The notes beneath the pieces are model-generated. The model made no database searches, was not told the origin of the DNA, and saw only the letters and a list, made by a program, of their open reading frames with translations. A program made the translations under genes and the position numbers. From Acidobacteriota bacterium (GTDB lineage: Bacteria > Acidobacteriota > Terriglobia > Terriglobales > Acidobacteriaceae): 35,292 bases of DNA. The stretch spans positions 1 through 35,292 of the forward strand of contig JAKBHH010000033.1 in assembly GCA_021836865.1 (NCBI GenBank). The letters run 5' to 3'. This document shows, in pieces, positions 16,068 through 25,584 of this stretch (its first letter is position 1; each line of letters starts with the position of its first letter).

Positions 16068-17639
16068 AGTACGGAAAAACGCATTCGTCGCGCACTCTTG
16101 AGCGTCACAGACAAGACCGGCCTGGTTGAATTCGCCACGGTCCTGGCCAGCTTTGGCGTAGAACTGGTTTCGACCGGCGGCACTGCCCGCGCCTTGCGCG
16201 ATGCGGGACTCGGCGTGCAGGACATCAGCGACCTCACCGGCTTTCCTGAGATGCTGGATGGCCGCGTGAAAACGCTCCACCCACGCGTCCATGGAGGCTT
16301 GCTTTACATTCGCGGTAACGCCGAGCACGAGGCCGCCGTCGCTGTGCACGGCATACTGCCCATCGACATGGTCGTCGTCAATCTCTACGCCTTTGAAAAG
16401 ACCGCAGCGCAGCCTGGCGTCCCCTTCGGCCACCTCATTGAAAACATCGATATCGGCGGGCCTTCGATGGTTCGCTCCGCGGCCAAGAACTTCGAGGATG
16501 TCGCCATTGTTACGCGCGTGGCCGATTACCCTGAGCTCATCAGCGAACTCAAATCCTCCCGCGGCTGCCTCGGCCGCGCCACCCGTTGGCGTCTTGCCCA
16601 GCAGGCCTTTGCCACCACGGCTGCCTACGACACCACCATCGCGAACACCCTCGACCGCATCGCAGAGGCGCCCGTGCCGAGCGAGCCGGCCTCGCCCGAT
16701 CCATCCGCCCTGCCCACCACGCTCCGCATCCACATGCCGCTCGCGCAGTCGTTGCGCTACGGCGAAAATCCCCACCAGCGTGCCGCGCTCTATGCCGATG
16801 GCTCGGGCCTGGGCATCGCCGGGGCCACCCAGCTTCAGGGTAAGGAACTCAGCTACAACAATCTGGTCGACCTCGATGCCTGCTGGGAGTTGACGCAGGA
16901 GTTCGATGAGCCCATGGTGGCCATCATCAAGCACACCAATCCCTGCGGAGCGGCGACTGGCGAGACCATCCTTGAGGCCTACCAGAAGGCGCTGGCCTGC
17001 GATCCTGTCTCCGCCTTTGGAGGCGTCATCGGCATCAACCGCACCGTGGATGCAGACGCAGCCGAGGAGATCGCAAAGCTGTTTGTCGAGGCCATCGCCG
17101 CTCCCAGCTTCACGCCCGAGGCGCGGGCGCGCTTTGCCGCCAAAAAGAACCTGCGCCTCGTCGAAGTCCATGCCGCCGCACCCCGCTTCGTGACCAAGCA
17201 CGTCTCAGGCGGAATGCTGCTGCAGGATGCCGATACCGGACGGGTAACGGAAACGGAGCTGAAGGTCGTCACCTGGCGTCCGCCCACGGCCGAGGAGTTG
17301 CGCAGCCTGCTCTTTGCCTGGCGCGTCACCAAGCACGTCAAGTCCAACGCCATCGTCTACGCCCGCGACGGCCAGACCGTCGGCATCGGCGCCGGCCAGA
17401 TGAGCCGCGTTGACGCCGCACGCTTTGGCGCACAGAAAGCCGTGCTGCCTCTCCAGGGCACCGTCGCCGGCTCCGACGCCTTCTTCCCGTTCCCTGACGG
17501 GCTGGAGGCCGTCGCCGCGGCCGGAGCCACCGCCGTCATTCAGCCCGGCGGCTCGGTCAAAGATCAGGACGTGATCGCCGCCGCTGACCGCCTCGGCATG
17601 GCCATGGTCTTCACCGGCATCCGCCACTTCCGCCACTGA
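16065..17639 (+). CDS. purH: Bifunctional AICAR transformylase / IMP cyclohydrolase
   Basis: PurH performs the last two steps of IMP synthesis in the cytoplasm: formylation of AICAR by 10-formyl-THF, then ring closure. From TTG 16065 the protein has 524 residues, a normal length. The N-terminal MGS-like cyclohydrolase domain shows [29 protein letters not shown] and [16 protein letters not shown]. The transformylase domain shows [40 protein letters not shown] (catalytic K-H), [22 protein letters not shown] and [12 protein letters not shown]. It ends [10 protein letters not shown]. The gene is not in a pur operon here. Confidence 0.97.
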   Translation: MSTEKRIRRALLSVTDKTGLVEFATVLASFGVELVSTGGTARALRDAGLGVQDISDLTGFPEMLDGRVKTLHPRVHGGLLYIRGNAEHEAAVAVHGILPIDMVVVNLYAFEKTAAQPGVPFGHLIENIDIGGPSMVRSAAKNFEDVAIVTRVADYPELISELKSSRGCLGRATRWRLAQQAFATTAAYDTTIANTLDRIAEAPVPSEPASPDPSALPTTLRIHMPLAQSLRYGENPHQRAALYADGSGLGIAGATQLQGKELSYNNLVDLDACWELTQEFDEPMVAIIKHTNPCGAATGETILEAYQKALACDPVSAFGGVIGINRTVDADAAEEIAKLFVEAIAAPSFTPEARARFAAKKNLRLVEVHAAAPRFVTKHVSGGMLLQDADTGRVTETELKVVTWRPPTAEELRSLLFAWRVTKHVKSNAIVYARDGQTVGIGAGQMSRVDAARFGAQKAVLPLQGTVAGSDAFFPFPDGLEAVAAAGATAVIQPGGSVKDQDVIAAADRLGMAMVFTGIRHFRH

Positions 17640-17687
17640 ACTTGCAGGCGTCTCGCTGCCCTGTCGGATAAAAATTCAGGCCCGCCA

Positions 17688-17707
17688 GCGGGGCGCGGCA
17701 GCCCCGC
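17688..17707 (+). terminator. GC hairpin after purH
   Basis: GCGGGGC (17688-17694) and GCCCCGC (17701-17707) pair perfectly across a six-base loop, 48 bases after the purH stop. There is no T-tract, so termination is uncertain. Confidence 0.35.
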
Positions 17708-17862
17708 AAAGCAGGCACGCAGAACGGATTTGCGGGCGCGCAAGCGTGACCCATTCCACACTCCAGTCACCAAAATGCCTCATCCTTCCGCGCCAGCGCG
17801 ACAAATCGCAGGTAAAATCGTCATTAACAGTGGGCATGGTGCTCTCGAACCCTCTCTTACAG

Positions 17863-17881
17863 CCATTCTGTTCCAGAATGG
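17863..17881. promoter_or_regulatory. 19-base palindrome just upstream of the TPR gene
   Basis: CCATTCTGTTCCAGAATGG has perfect 8-base arms around a TTC centre and ends 31 bases before the chosen TPR start. It could be an operator or a short RNA hairpin in the leader. I do not recognise the binding protein. Confidence 0.4.
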
Positions 17882-17912
17882 AGCGGATTGCGGTTCTTCC
17901 AGCTCGAAAGGC

Positions 17913-20075
17913 ATGGAATCCCCGAGGATGATGAGATCAATTCGCAATCAGACAGTAACTTGGCTCCTTTTTGCCGCCGCATCCAGTCTCCTGCTCACTG
18001 CGGTACATGCTCAAACGGCTGCAACCAAAGCCGTTTCGACCACCCCTCCGTCTGTCGCACCCGCTGGAACCATCCCCCCCCCCGCGAACCCTCAGGCTCC
18101 CGACCGCTCCAAAGCTTACTTCCATGACGCCATGGCCGCGATCTATGAGGATGACGCTGTCGATTCGGGAAAGCCCGAATACGTAGCCCACGCCATCGAG
18201 GAGTACAAGTCGGCCCTCAACGCCGATCCCAACTCACCTGCGCTCAACAACGCGCTCGCCGACCTCTATCTGCGGACCGGCCGCGCCCATGAGGCGGAGA
18301 CCACAGCGCGTGCGCTGCTGAAAACCTCACCCGACAATCTGGATGCGCACAAGCTGCTGGGGCGCATCTACCTTCGCCAATTGAGCGAGGCTCAAAATGC
18401 CGTCTCGTCCGCCTCGCCCAGCGGCAACGTACTCGACGAGGCAATCGCCGAGTTTGAGAAGATCATCTCGCTCCAGCCCAGGGACGTTGAGGACCACATG
18501 GTCCTGGGGCAGCTCTACAACGTCAAGCACGAGCCAGCCAAGGCCGAAGAGCAGTTCAAGCTGGCCCGCTCCATCGAGCCGGATTCCGAAGATGCGATCT
18601 TGAACCTCGCCCGGCTGTATGCGGAAAGTAACGACATTGCTCACGCGGCCAAGGTAATTGAAGATGTGCCCGTGCAAGACCGCACCTCCAAAATGGAGTC
18701 CGCACTCGGCGCGGCCTATGACCAGCTCAAGCAGCCCACTCAGGCCATCGCCGCCTACAGGCGCGCTGCCGGCCTGGACCCTGGCGATGTGCGCGTGATG
18801 GGCGCCCTGGCGCAGGCTCTGCTGAATGACGACCAGCTGGACGCTGCCTTGACGCAGTACAAGAACCTGTCCGATGCCGATCCCGACGACATCGGCGCCC
18901 TGATCCACATCAGTGAAATTCAGCGCCGTCAGGGCCGTTATGAAGATGCGCTGGTCACCATCCGCAAGGCTGTCAAAAAGGACCCTGACTCGCTTGAAGC
19001 CGGCTACAACGAGGGCCTGCTCCTCGACGTTCTGGGGCGCTATGACGAGGCAGTTCAGGTCTACCAGCACATGGTCGATCTGACCTCACATGCCAACGGC
19101 GCCTACACGGCGGAGGAGAAGAACAACCGCGGCATATTTCTCGACCGTCTCGGCGCCCTGTATCACGAAGAGAACAAGCCAGACCTCGCCATCGCCACTT
19201 ATCAGAAATTGATTGACCTGGGCGGAGACCAGGCGCTGCGCGGCTATCAAGGTGAAGTCGACACCTACCGAGACGCCAAGATGTTTGACAAAGCCATTGA
19301 GGTCGCCCGCAAGGCGGTCGCGACCGACCCGAAGAACACCGACCTCAAGCTGATGCTCGCCGGCGAGCTCGCGGACAAGAGCGATCCGGACGAGGGCATC
19401 GCCCTGGCCAAGAGCCTGCTGACCAACACAGACAAGGACCGCACGATCTGGCTCACGCTGGCCCAGATCGACACGCGCCTGCGCCGCTGGAAAGATGCCG
19501 AAGACGCGCTGAACAAGGCGGCTGCGCTCACCACCAAGAAAGAAGATCAGGTGTATCTGCTCTTCCTGCGCGGTGCGCTGGCCGAGCGGCAAAAGCACTA
19601 TGAGCCCGCCGAGCAGTACTTTCGCCAGGTGCTGGACATCGACCCCTCCAACGCCATGACGCTCAACTACCTGGGCTACATGCTGGCCGACAGGGGAAAC
19701 CGCCTGCCCGAGGCGCTGAAGTTGATTCGCAAGGCCGTCGAGCTGGACCCCATGAACGGCGCCTACCTTGACTCGCTGGGCTGGGCATACTTCAAGCTCG
19801 GCCAGTACGAGCTTGCGGAGGAAAATCTGCGCCAGGCGGCGGATCGCGACCAGACAGATCCCACCGTCCACGATCACCTCGGCGATCTGTATGAAAAGAC
19901 GGGCCGCATTCGTCTGGCCGCTGCGCAGTGGGAGCTCTCGCTCGCCGAGTATGCCCGGTCAGCCCCGCCCGATCTTGAGCCCTCTGAGGTCGCCAAGGTG
20001 CAGCACAAGCTGGAGAGCGCGCGCGTAAGGCTGGCCAAGGAAGACAGCGTGGCGGGCCCAGCCAAGCGGGAGTAA
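17913..20075 (+). CDS. Large exported tetratricopeptide-repeat protein
   Basis: From ATG 17913 the protein has 720 residues. It opens with a signal peptide (NQTVTWLLFAAASSLLLTAV, then HAQ as a likely cleavage site). A proline/alanine-rich linker and at least ten TPR units follow, for example ALNNALADLYLRTGRAHEAE, EDHMVLGQLYNVKHEPAKAE, PAEQYFRQVLDIDPSNA and AYLDSLGWAYFKLGQYELAE. The C-terminal part (LNYLGYMLADRGNRLPEALK, DSLGWAYFKLG) resembles periplasmic TPR proteins that act as scaffolds in envelope assembly. No enzyme domain is present. ATGs at 17928 and 17931 are alternatives nearer GAGG. The frame open to 17730 lacks signal character. The gene ends before a strong bidirectional terminator. 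Confidence 0.88.
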   Translation: MESPRMMRSIRNQTVTWLLFAAASSLLLTAVHAQTAATKAVSTTPPSVAPAGTIPPPANPQAPDRSKAYFHDAMAAIYEDDAVDSGKPEYVAHAIEEYKSALNADPNSPALNNALADLYLRTGRAHEAETTARALLKTSPDNLDAHKLLGRIYLRQLSEAQNAVSSASPSGNVLDEAIAEFEKIISLQPRDVEDHMVLGQLYNVKHEPAKAEEQFKLARSIEPDSEDAILNLARLYAESNDIAHAAKVIEDVPVQDRTSKMESALGAAYDQLKQPTQAIAAYRRAAGLDPGDVRVMGALAQALLNDDQLDAALTQYKNLSDADPDDIGALIHISEIQRRQGRYEDALVTIRKAVKKDPDSLEAGYNEGLLLDVLGRYDEAVQVYQHMVDLTSHANGAYTAEEKNNRGIFLDRLGALYHEENKPDLAIATYQKLIDLGGDQALRGYQGEVDTYRDAKMFDKAIEVARKAVATDPKNTDLKLMLAGELADKSDPDEGIALAKSLLTNTDKDRTIWLTLAQIDTRLRRWKDAEDALNKAAALTTKKEDQVYLLFLRGALAERQKHYEPAEQYFRQVLDIDPSNAMTLNYLGYMLADRGNRLPEALKLIRKAVELDPMNGAYLDSLGWAYFKLGQYELAEENLRQAADRDQTDPTVHDHLGDLYEKTGRIRLAAAQWELSLAEYARSAPPDLEPSEVAKVQHKLESARVRLAKEDSVAGPAKRE

Positions 20076-20107
20076 GCGGCTGCCCAACCCTGTCCAAATC
20101 TTCAGAA

Positions 20108-20150
20108 AAAACAGCGGCCCGCTCAATAGCTCGGGCCGCTGTTTTCTTTT
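20108..20150. terminator. Bidirectional intrinsic terminator between convergent genes
   Basis: AAAACAGCGGCCCG (20108-20121) and CGGGCCGCTGTTTT (20132-20145) form a 14-bp stem with a 10-base loop. TTTTCTTTT follows on the plus strand, and on the minus strand the stem runs into GTTTTTTCTG. It should end both the TPR mRNA (stop at 20075) and the substrate-binding-protein mRNA (stop at 20203). Confidence 0.9.
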
Positions 20151-20202
20151 CTGTTGGCGCATGCTCAGGCTTCAGCCCGGGCCTTCGATGTCGATTCCCG
20201 CC

Positions 20203-21189
20203 TTACTTTGCCTGGCCCGCGGCTGCCTGGTATAGATCCAGGTTGTTTTTGTCCACCAGCGAAGTACCTGTGTCGACAAACACCGGATAGGGCGAGAACG
20301 GATCCGAGCCGTAGTCCTTGCTCAGCTGGGTCGGCGGCGCATGGAAGATCTCGTCCAGTGATTTAAGCCCGTAGTAGCCCATCGTGAAGGGCTTCTGCGC
20401 AATCGTTGCCTCAATCGTGCCCGCCTTGATCCCGTCCAGCGTGTCCTGGTTGGCGTCCCAGGCGATCAGCACACGGTCAGTCAGGTTGGCACGCTTGATC
20501 GCATCGGATACCGGTTTGCCGCTCGCGGACTCAAGGCAGACGATCGCATCGATCTTCTTGGGGCCGGTCAGAGCCAACAGTTCCTGCGCCTTGTCGAACG
20601 CAACGCGAGAATCGCTCTTGGTGTCCACGGTGTCCACAATGTGGATATCGGGCCGGCTCTCCAGCTCATCCTTGAAGCCCCGCAGGCGGTCTTCGATATT
20701 GGGCTGCCCGGCCAGCGTGAAGAACACCACGTTCCCCTTGCCGCCCAGTTTTTCAATCAGCCGCTTGCCGCCCATCCTGCCGGCCTCAATGTTGTTCGTG
20801 CCGATAAAGTAGAGCCTGCGGCTACCGGGGTCATCCGAATCAATGGTAATGACCGGAATGCCCGCCTGCACCGCAGCATCAATCCCCGGTTGCAGAACGG
20901 CGGCGTCGGCTACCGAGATCAAAATGCCGGCAGGCTTTGCCGCTGTCGCCTTTTGCAGTTCGCTCAACTCTGCCTGCGGATCGTAGTTCTCCGGCCCCAC
21001 AACTTTGGCCGTCACCTTGTACTGGGCGGCTGCATGATTGAAGCCCGCCGCCGCGGTCTGCCAGTAGGGCAGCGCGGAGTTCGCGGTAACCAGATAAAAG
21101 ACTTCCTTGTTTGAGTGCCTCTCGCACCCTGCCGTGAATACAATTCCGAGCGCCAGAATGGCCACCCCAACCTGCTTCATCTTATTCAT
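20203..21189 (-). CDS. Sugar ABC transporter substrate-binding lipoprotein (RbsB-like)
   Basis: The 328-residue protein begins with a lipoprotein signal (VAILALGIVFTAGC, C22 the likely lipidated residue). A type I periplasmic binding fold of the Peripla_BP_4 group follows: VTANSALPYWQTAAAGFNHA, GILISVADAAVLQPGIDAAV, GIPVITIDSDDPGSRRLYFI, TNNIEAGRMGGKRL and DAIVCLESASGKPVSDAI. Such proteins bind ribose, xylose, inositol or similar sugars and deliver them to an ABC permease. No permease or ATPase gene adjoins, so it may be an orphan or a sensor. GGGAGG lies 5 bases before ATG 21189. Confidence 0.9.
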   Translation of the reverse strand: MNKMKQVGVAILALGIVFTAGCERHSNKEVFYLVTANSALPYWQTAAAGFNHAAAQYKVTAKVVGPENYDPQAELSELQKATAAKPAGILISVADAAVLQPGIDAAVQAGIPVITIDSDDPGSRRLYFIGTNNIEAGRMGGKRLIEKLGGKGNVVFFTLAGQPNIEDRLRGFKDELESRPDIHIVDTVDTKSDSRVAFDKAQELLALTGPKKIDAIVCLESASGKPVSDAIKRANLTDRVLIAWDANQDTLDGIKAGTIEATIAQKPFTMGYYGLKSLDEIFHAPPTQLSKDYGSDPFSPYPVFVDTGTSLVDKNNLDLYQAAAGQAK

Positions 21190-21434
21190 CGTTGCCTCCC
21201 GTGGTCCTGACGTGAGAAATCCCCAAGGGCACTGCCGGACTCAGCCCGCATCCGCGCACCTTCAAAAGTTCGGCTGGATGGTACTCCGGATTCGCGGCCG
21301 TTGTCCAATGCGAACTACCCAGAGAAGCTTATAACACTGGGAGGTCCGGGCGAAGCGTGACCCCGCTCACCAAATAGTGCCGCACTGCACCGCACCCCCG
21401 GACTGCGGTATAACCAGACGTACGTGCCCCGGCC

Positions 21435-22595
21435 ATGCCCTCGACCCCAAACCCGCCTGCCACATTGCCTGCGGCCATCGCCGTAGATGCCCACGGTTCT
21501 CTTGCGGCGCGGGTCCACGACGAGCTGCCACATCCCTATCGCACGCCTTTTGCGCGCGACTGCGCACGCATCCTGCACGCGCGCGCCTTTCGCCGCCTCG
21601 CCGGCAAAACGCAGGTCTTCACTCGACTGCCGGCCGGCCAGCCCAGCGACCACTTTCGCAGCCGCCTCACCCATACGCTTGAAGTGGCGCAGATCTCCCG
21701 CACCGCGGCGCAGGCGCTCGGCCTCAACGCCGAACTGGCCGAGGCGCTGGCGCTCACGCACGACATCGGCCATCCGCCCTTCGGCCACGCAGGAGAAAAG
21801 GCTCTGGACCGTGCCCTGCGGGGCCACGGACTCAGCTTTGATCACAACCTCCACGCCTTGCGCATCGTCACCTGGTTTGAGGAGCGCTACGCAGGCTTTC
21901 GCGGCCTCAACCTCACGCTCGGCGTGCGCGAAGGCATCATCAAGCACTCACGCGACTACGCCTCGGCCAGTCACCCTGAGCTCGCAGAGTATTTCCTTAA
22001 CCTGCGGCCGCCACTGGAGGCCCAGCTCATTGACCTGGCCGACGAGATTGCCTACCTGACCGCCGACCTGGAGGATGGTCTCGACTCGGGCATTCTCACT
22101 CTTCCGCAGGTGCGCGACGGCGTGGCTGTGTTCCGGCGGTTTCATGATCAGGCGCTGGCCGAGTATCCGGCGGCTGCACAGCGCCTCACCGCCAATGAGG
22201 CGCTCAAGCACATGCTGAATGCGCTGGTCACAGACCTTCTGACTCAGATTCATGCCCGCGTGGCGGAGCGTGGAGCTACCACCCTTGAAGACGTTCGCTA
22301 TGCACCCGAGCGGCTCGTTGCGCTCAGTCCGCCGGTGGAGGCAGAGCGCGCCGGCGCCAAGGAATTCCTCTACGCAAACCTCTACAACTCACCCGGCATG
22401 AGAGAGACGCACGCCCACGCGGAAGAGGTTGTCGCGGGTCTGTTTGCCGCTTTCATTGCAGACCCCGGTCAGTTGCCGGAGGATCACCGGGCGCACATCG
22501 ACACCCAAGGCCTTGCGCGCACCGTCGCAGACTACATCGCGGGCATGACGGACACGTATATCGAACAGTGCTGGATACGCAGCGGCGCGGGCTAG
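21435..22595 (+). CDS. dgt: Deoxyguanosinetriphosphate triphosphohydrolase-like HD protein
   Basis: The 386-residue protein is an HD-domain dNTPase of the Dgt-like group. The HD signature is complete: RSRLTHTLEVAQISRT (H80), LTHDIGHPPFGHAGE (H109-D110, H113, H118), and the late aspartate in LIDLADEIAYLTADLEDG. FARDCARILHARAFRRLAGKTQVF near the N-terminus is the other family block. Dgt-like enzymes remove triphosphate from dNTPs and so control nucleotide pools. Some members act in phage defence, but nothing in the neighbourhood supports that here. No ribosome-binding site is obvious. The 3' end lies 5 bases from the convergent Asd-like gene. Confidence 0.92.
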   Translation: MPSTPNPPATLPAAIAVDAHGSLAARVHDELPHPYRTPFARDCARILHARAFRRLAGKTQVFTRLPAGQPSDHFRSRLTHTLEVAQISRTAAQALGLNAELAEALALTHDIGHPPFGHAGEKALDRALRGHGLSFDHNLHALRIVTWFEERYAGFRGLNLTLGVREGIIKHSRDYASASHPELAEYFLNLRPPLEAQLIDLADEIAYLTADLEDGLDSGILTLPQVRDGVAVFRRFHDQALAEYPAAAQRLTANEALKHMLNALVTDLLTQIHARVAERGATTLEDVRYAPERLVALSPPVEAERAGAKEFLYANLYNSPGMRETHAHAEEVVAGLFAAFIADPGQLPEDHRAHIDTQGLARTVADYIAGMTDTYIEQCWIRSGAG

Positions 22596-22600
22596 CAGGC

Positions 22601-23626
22601 CTACTGGACTGTCCCCTGCGGCCGCAGCCGCCGCAGGTCCAGTGCGCACTCCACCGCGTTCTGCGCATAGATGCGCAGATTGTCAGACGCAGCCCACAGC
22701 CACAGCCGTGCGCACTCCGCGGGGTTGCGCGGACCAGGCTCGGCACGCAGCCGCACCAGCACGTCATTCTGCCCCGTAGCGGCTAGGTTGGATGGCGAAT
22801 CCGTATCTTCCAGCACCAGGTCAAGATGCTCGCCGCCCATGGCCTCTTCCAGCGCCGTAATGGCCACAGGCCGCTCCAGCTCCACGGCGATCGAGAAAGT
22901 ATGTCCGTGAAACACCGGCGCGTGAAGCGCCTGCAATGACAGGACTGGCCCGCGACTGCCGACAAGGGCCGCGTAATGACGGCGGATGCGCGCCTCCACT
23001 GACCGCACACTCGCCACGGCGCCTTCGCCCAGCCCTGAGAGCATGTTGTAGGCCGCCTGAGCGTCATAGATGGCGCGCGGCAGTCCCTGGAAGCTCAGCA
23101 GGTTCACCGTCTGCTGGTGCAGCTCGTCCATGGCGCCACGGCCAAACTCGCTCGCAGGCAGTATGACAGTGGCCGAAGCGACCCGCACCGGGGCAAACTG
23201 CTGCAACCGCTCCAGCACCAGCGCCAGGGCCACGGCGGCCGGGTGCGCCGGCACGATGGCCGGCGTGAACAGGTCCGCGGCCGCCGCTTCCTGACCTGTC
23301 CACGGTGCGCGCACCAGCACGCCCGTCTCCTGGTCCAGGACGCCCGTCATGTCCAGGACCGATGACCCGCAGCGCAAGGCCTCACGCCAGTGCTTGCGGG
23401 TCAACGGCTCGGCCCCGCAGAAAAATGTGAAGTCTACATGGTCAAAGGCATCCGCGCCGATGGCCTGGACGAACGTCACCTCATCGCCCACTTGGTCCAG
23501 CTGCCCCTGCGATTCTTCTTCGTCAAGCAGCACATAGCTGGCCGCAGCCAGCGGCGAGTCCGACAATGCGTCCTTCAGTTCCTTGCCCAGCAGGGTCGAG
23601 GCTCCGGCGATTGCAATCTTGTACAC
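22601..23626 (-). CDS. Aspartate-semialdehyde-dehydrogenase-like protein without the catalytic cysteine
   Basis: The 341-residue protein has an Asd/ArgC fold: the NAD(P)-binding start MYKIAIAGASTLLGKELKDA, then SVLDMTG, a dimerisation part with SEFGRGAMDELHQQTVNLL, and ALHAPVFHGHTFSIAVELER near the active-site histidine region. Where true Asd has NPNC with the nucleophilic cysteine, this protein reads AIVPAHPAAVALALVL, with no cysteine. It is therefore probably not a dehydrogenase and resembles the Usg-1-type homologues of unknown role. The start is GTG with AAAGGA 5 bases upstream. It follows pssA by 26 bases in the psd-pssA unit, which suggests co-expression with phosphatidylethanolamine synthesis. 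Confidence 0.85.
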   Translation of the reverse strand: MYKIAIAGASTLLGKELKDALSDSPLAAASYVLLDEEESQGQLDQVGDEVTFVQAIGADAFDHVDFTFFCGAEPLTRKHWREALRCGSSVLDMTGVLDQETGVLVRAPWTGQEAAAADLFTPAIVPAHPAAVALALVLERLQQFAPVRVASATVILPASEFGRGAMDELHQQTVNLLSFQGLPRAIYDAQAAYNMLSGLGEGAVASVRSVEARIRRHYAALVGSRGPVLSLQALHAPVFHGHTFSIAVELERPVAITALEEAMGGEHLDLVLEDTDSPSNLAATGQNDVLVRLRAEPGPRNPAECARLWLWAASDNLRIYAQNAVECALDLRRLRPQGTVQ

Positions 23627-23652
23627 AGCGTTCCTTTTCAGGGTATCGAAAG

Positions 23653-24552
23653 CTAAGAATGAGTGGCAGAATGCGGCTCGTTCGGCGGCGTGTCCGGCAT
23701 GCCTTCAGCCCTGGCCGGATACCGGCGCCGCCGTGACCAGGAGTATGCCGCCCGCGCCCAGATGCCGGAAAACATATAGACCAGAGCCACGGCAAAAAAT
23801 ACCACCTGGGAATACCGGATGCCGAAGTAGAACACCACCGCCATGACCAGCAGCAACTGGAAGGGATGGCTGCGGGTAAGGTTGATTTCCTTGCCCGACC
23901 AGAAGCGCCACGTGCTCACCATCAGAAAGCCCGTGAGCCCCACCAGAAGCAGCCAGGGAATGGCAATCCACCAGGCCTGCACCGGGATGCCGTAGCACAG
24001 ATGCACCGTCGCGGCCAGAAATCCCGCCGCTGCCGGAATCGGCATACCCACGAAATACTTGCGGCCAGGCCGTCCGGGGTTCCGAGGCGAGGGATCGTGG
24101 CTGATATTGAACCGCGCCAGCCGCGACGCTCCGCCGATAAGGTAAAGGAAACAGAAGAAGGCGCCGGCCTGCAGCAGGTGCATTCGCAGGTGCGGATTGA
24201 TAGAGTCCGGCAGAAAATGAAAGCCCCAGATGAATGCCAGCAGGCTGGGCGCCACGCCGAACGTAATCACATCGGCCAGCGAGTCCAGTTCCTTGCCGAA
24301 ATCGCTGCAGGTGTTCGTCATCCGCGCAATGCGTCCGTCGAGCGCGTCAAATGGAATCGCAAACAGAATGGCAATTGCGGCCCAGTCCAGGTGCATCTCC
24401 GCGTTTCCGCTGATGGCCGCCATGGTCTGCGTGATGGAAAAATAGCCCGCGCCGATGTTGCCTGCCGTAAAGATCGACGGCAGCAGGAACATGCCGCGCC
24501 GCAGTCTGGCCTGCGCGTTCGCCCTCGCGAGTTCAGGGTCGCGATGGTTCAC
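23653..24552 (-). CDS. pssA: CDP-diacylglycerol-serine O-phosphatidyltransferase
   Basis: The 299-residue membrane protein has the CDP-alcohol phosphotransferase motif [20 protein letters not shown], then LAD, with the conserved Asp, Gly, Arg and late Asp residues. About eight hydrophobic segments are visible. [17 protein letters not shown] at the N-terminus and RLARFN after the third helix are typical of PssA of the Bacillus type. It makes phosphatidylserine from CDP-diacylglycerol and serine in the inner membrane. The GTG start overlaps the psd stop by four bases (GTGA), so the two genes are translationally coupled, giving a complete phosphatidylethanolamine branch. Confidence 0.95.
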   Translation of the reverse strand: MNHRDPELARANAQARLRRGMFLLPSIFTAGNIGAGYFSITQTMAAISGNAEMHLDWAAIAILFAIPFDALDGRIARMTNTCSDFGKELDSLADVITFGVAPSLLAFIWGFHFLPDSINPHLRMHLLQAGAFFCFLYLIGGASRLARFNISHDPSPRNPGRPGRKYFVGMPIPAAAGFLAATVHLCYGIPVQAWWIAIPWLLLVGLTGFLMVSTWRFWSGKEINLTRSHPFQLLLVMAVVFYFGIRYSQVVFFAVALVYMFSGIWARAAYSWSRRRRYPARAEGMPDTPPNEPHSATHS

Positions 24553-25187
24553 AGCATCTCCCTTGCGTCCTGAGCCGGCATCACCGCCAGCACACTGGCG
24601 CCGCCACGCACCCGCTGGCCCACCTTGACGCGCAGTTCCGCCGCGGCGGGCAACACCACATCCACACGCGAACCGAACTTGATGAGCCCCACACGCTGCC
24701 CGCGCTCCACACGGTCTCCTTCGCGCAGATTGAAGACAATGCGCCGCGCCAAAAGCCCGGCAATCTGCTTGAAGGTGACCTCGTAGCCATCGCCGCGCAC
24801 GGTTACAACATTTTGCTCGTTCCGATCCGCGGATGCAGGATTCATCGCGTTCAGGTACTGGCCCTTCTGGTAACGCACAGAGCGCAGCACCCCGGCCATC
24901 GGCGAGCGATTTACATGAACGTCAAAGACGCTCAGAAAAATACTGATCCGCTGGCGAAGACCCTCAGGAGTCTGCAAGGAAGCGGTCTCCGTCACGAGAC
25001 CATCGCCGGGGGAGACAATGAGCCCGGGCTCTCCAGGAATCTGCCGCTCAGGGTCGCGGAAAAACCAGAGGAAAAACGCAGCAAGCAGCACGGGCAGGAT
25101 CGCCCACACCCAGCCGTGTGTCGCCCATGCCAGCACGAACGCCACAACCAGCAGACTCAAACCGTAGATGTAACCGTCACGAACCAT
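24549..25187 (-). CDS. psd: Phosphatidylserine decarboxylase, short proenzyme form
   Basis: The 212-residue protein has an N-terminal membrane hairpin ([20 protein letters not shown] onwards), then [34 protein letters not shown] and, near the C-terminus, [10 protein letters not shown]. The FGS motif is the self-cleavage site that creates the pyruvoyl group in short archaeal-type Psd. The enzyme decarboxylates phosphatidylserine to phosphatidylethanolamine. ATG 25187 is preferred over TTG 25196, and GGGG lies a few bases upstream. It is the first gene of the psd-pssA-asd-like unit. Confidence 0.95.
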   Translation of the reverse strand: MVRDGYIYGLSLLVVAFVLAWATHGWVWAILPVLLAAFFLWFFRDPERQIPGEPGLIVSPGDGLVTETASLQTPEGLRQRISIFLSVFDVHVNRSPMAGVLRSVRYQKGQYLNAMNPASADRNEQNVVTVRGDGYEVTFKQIAGLLARRIVFNLREGDRVERGQRVGLIKFGSRVDVVLPAAAELRVKVGQRVRGGASVLAVMPAQDAREML

Positions 25188-25314
25188 CGTCCCCAACGAT
25201 TATACGGTTGAATCGCAACGAAATGATGCCGGGACGCGCACACTCACCGTATCAAGGGCGGCACATGACCCGGGCCGTCCATCGCACGCACTCGCCAGTT
25301 TTCCCTTGGAGCTC

Positions 25315-25524
25315 TTAGACCGCGACCGCGGCCCGGTGCTCCAGGGCGAAGATCAGATCCTTGGCATGAAGCTTGAGCTTCTTCAGGCGGACCTCTTCAA
25401 GCTGCTCTTCGGCGGAAAGATAGGGCTTTTGGAGCAACTGCTCCAAGCGCTGAGCGTAGCGATGGTGTTCGGCGTGCAGGCGGTCAATTTCTTCGCTCAG
25501 CGTGGAATCCTTGATCTCATCCAT
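25315..25524 (-). CDS. DUF465/YdcH family small coiled-coil protein
   Basis: The 69-residue, mostly helical protein reads LSEEIDRLHAEHHRYAQRLE, then YLSAEEQLEEVRLKKLKLHA and KDLIF, the typical DUF465 hairpin of two charged helices. The function is unknown. GGAGG lies 6 bases before ATG 25524. A possible promoter lies 30-60 bases upstream. The gap of 127 bases to psd, on the same strand, may allow read-through. Confidence 0.9.
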   Translation of the reverse strand: MDEIKDSTLSEEIDRLHAEHHRYAQRLEQLLQKPYLSAEEQLEEVRLKKLKLHAKDLIFALEHRAAVAV

Positions 25525-25554
25525 CAAGCACCTCCGTAGGTGACAGAACATTAA

Positions 25555-25584
25555 CATATAGCCCCGTCGGCCACTGGAGGGCAA
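25555..25584 (-). promoter_or_regulatory. Candidate promoter of the DUF465 gene
   Basis: On the minus strand TTGCCC (25584-25579) and TATATG (25560-25555) are separated by 18 bases, each hexamer matching four of six consensus positions. The start codon follows about 31 bases later. Confidence 0.3.

Noticed and set aside
15969-17201. A 410-codon open frame on the minus strand
   Set aside because: It lies opposite purH, whose motifs are complete. The frame is an antisense by-product of high GC and has no recognisable domain.
21435-22595. The dGTPase-like gene as part of an antiphage system
   Set aside because: Some dNTPases act in defence, but the neighbours are housekeeping genes and there is no partner or mobile context to support this.
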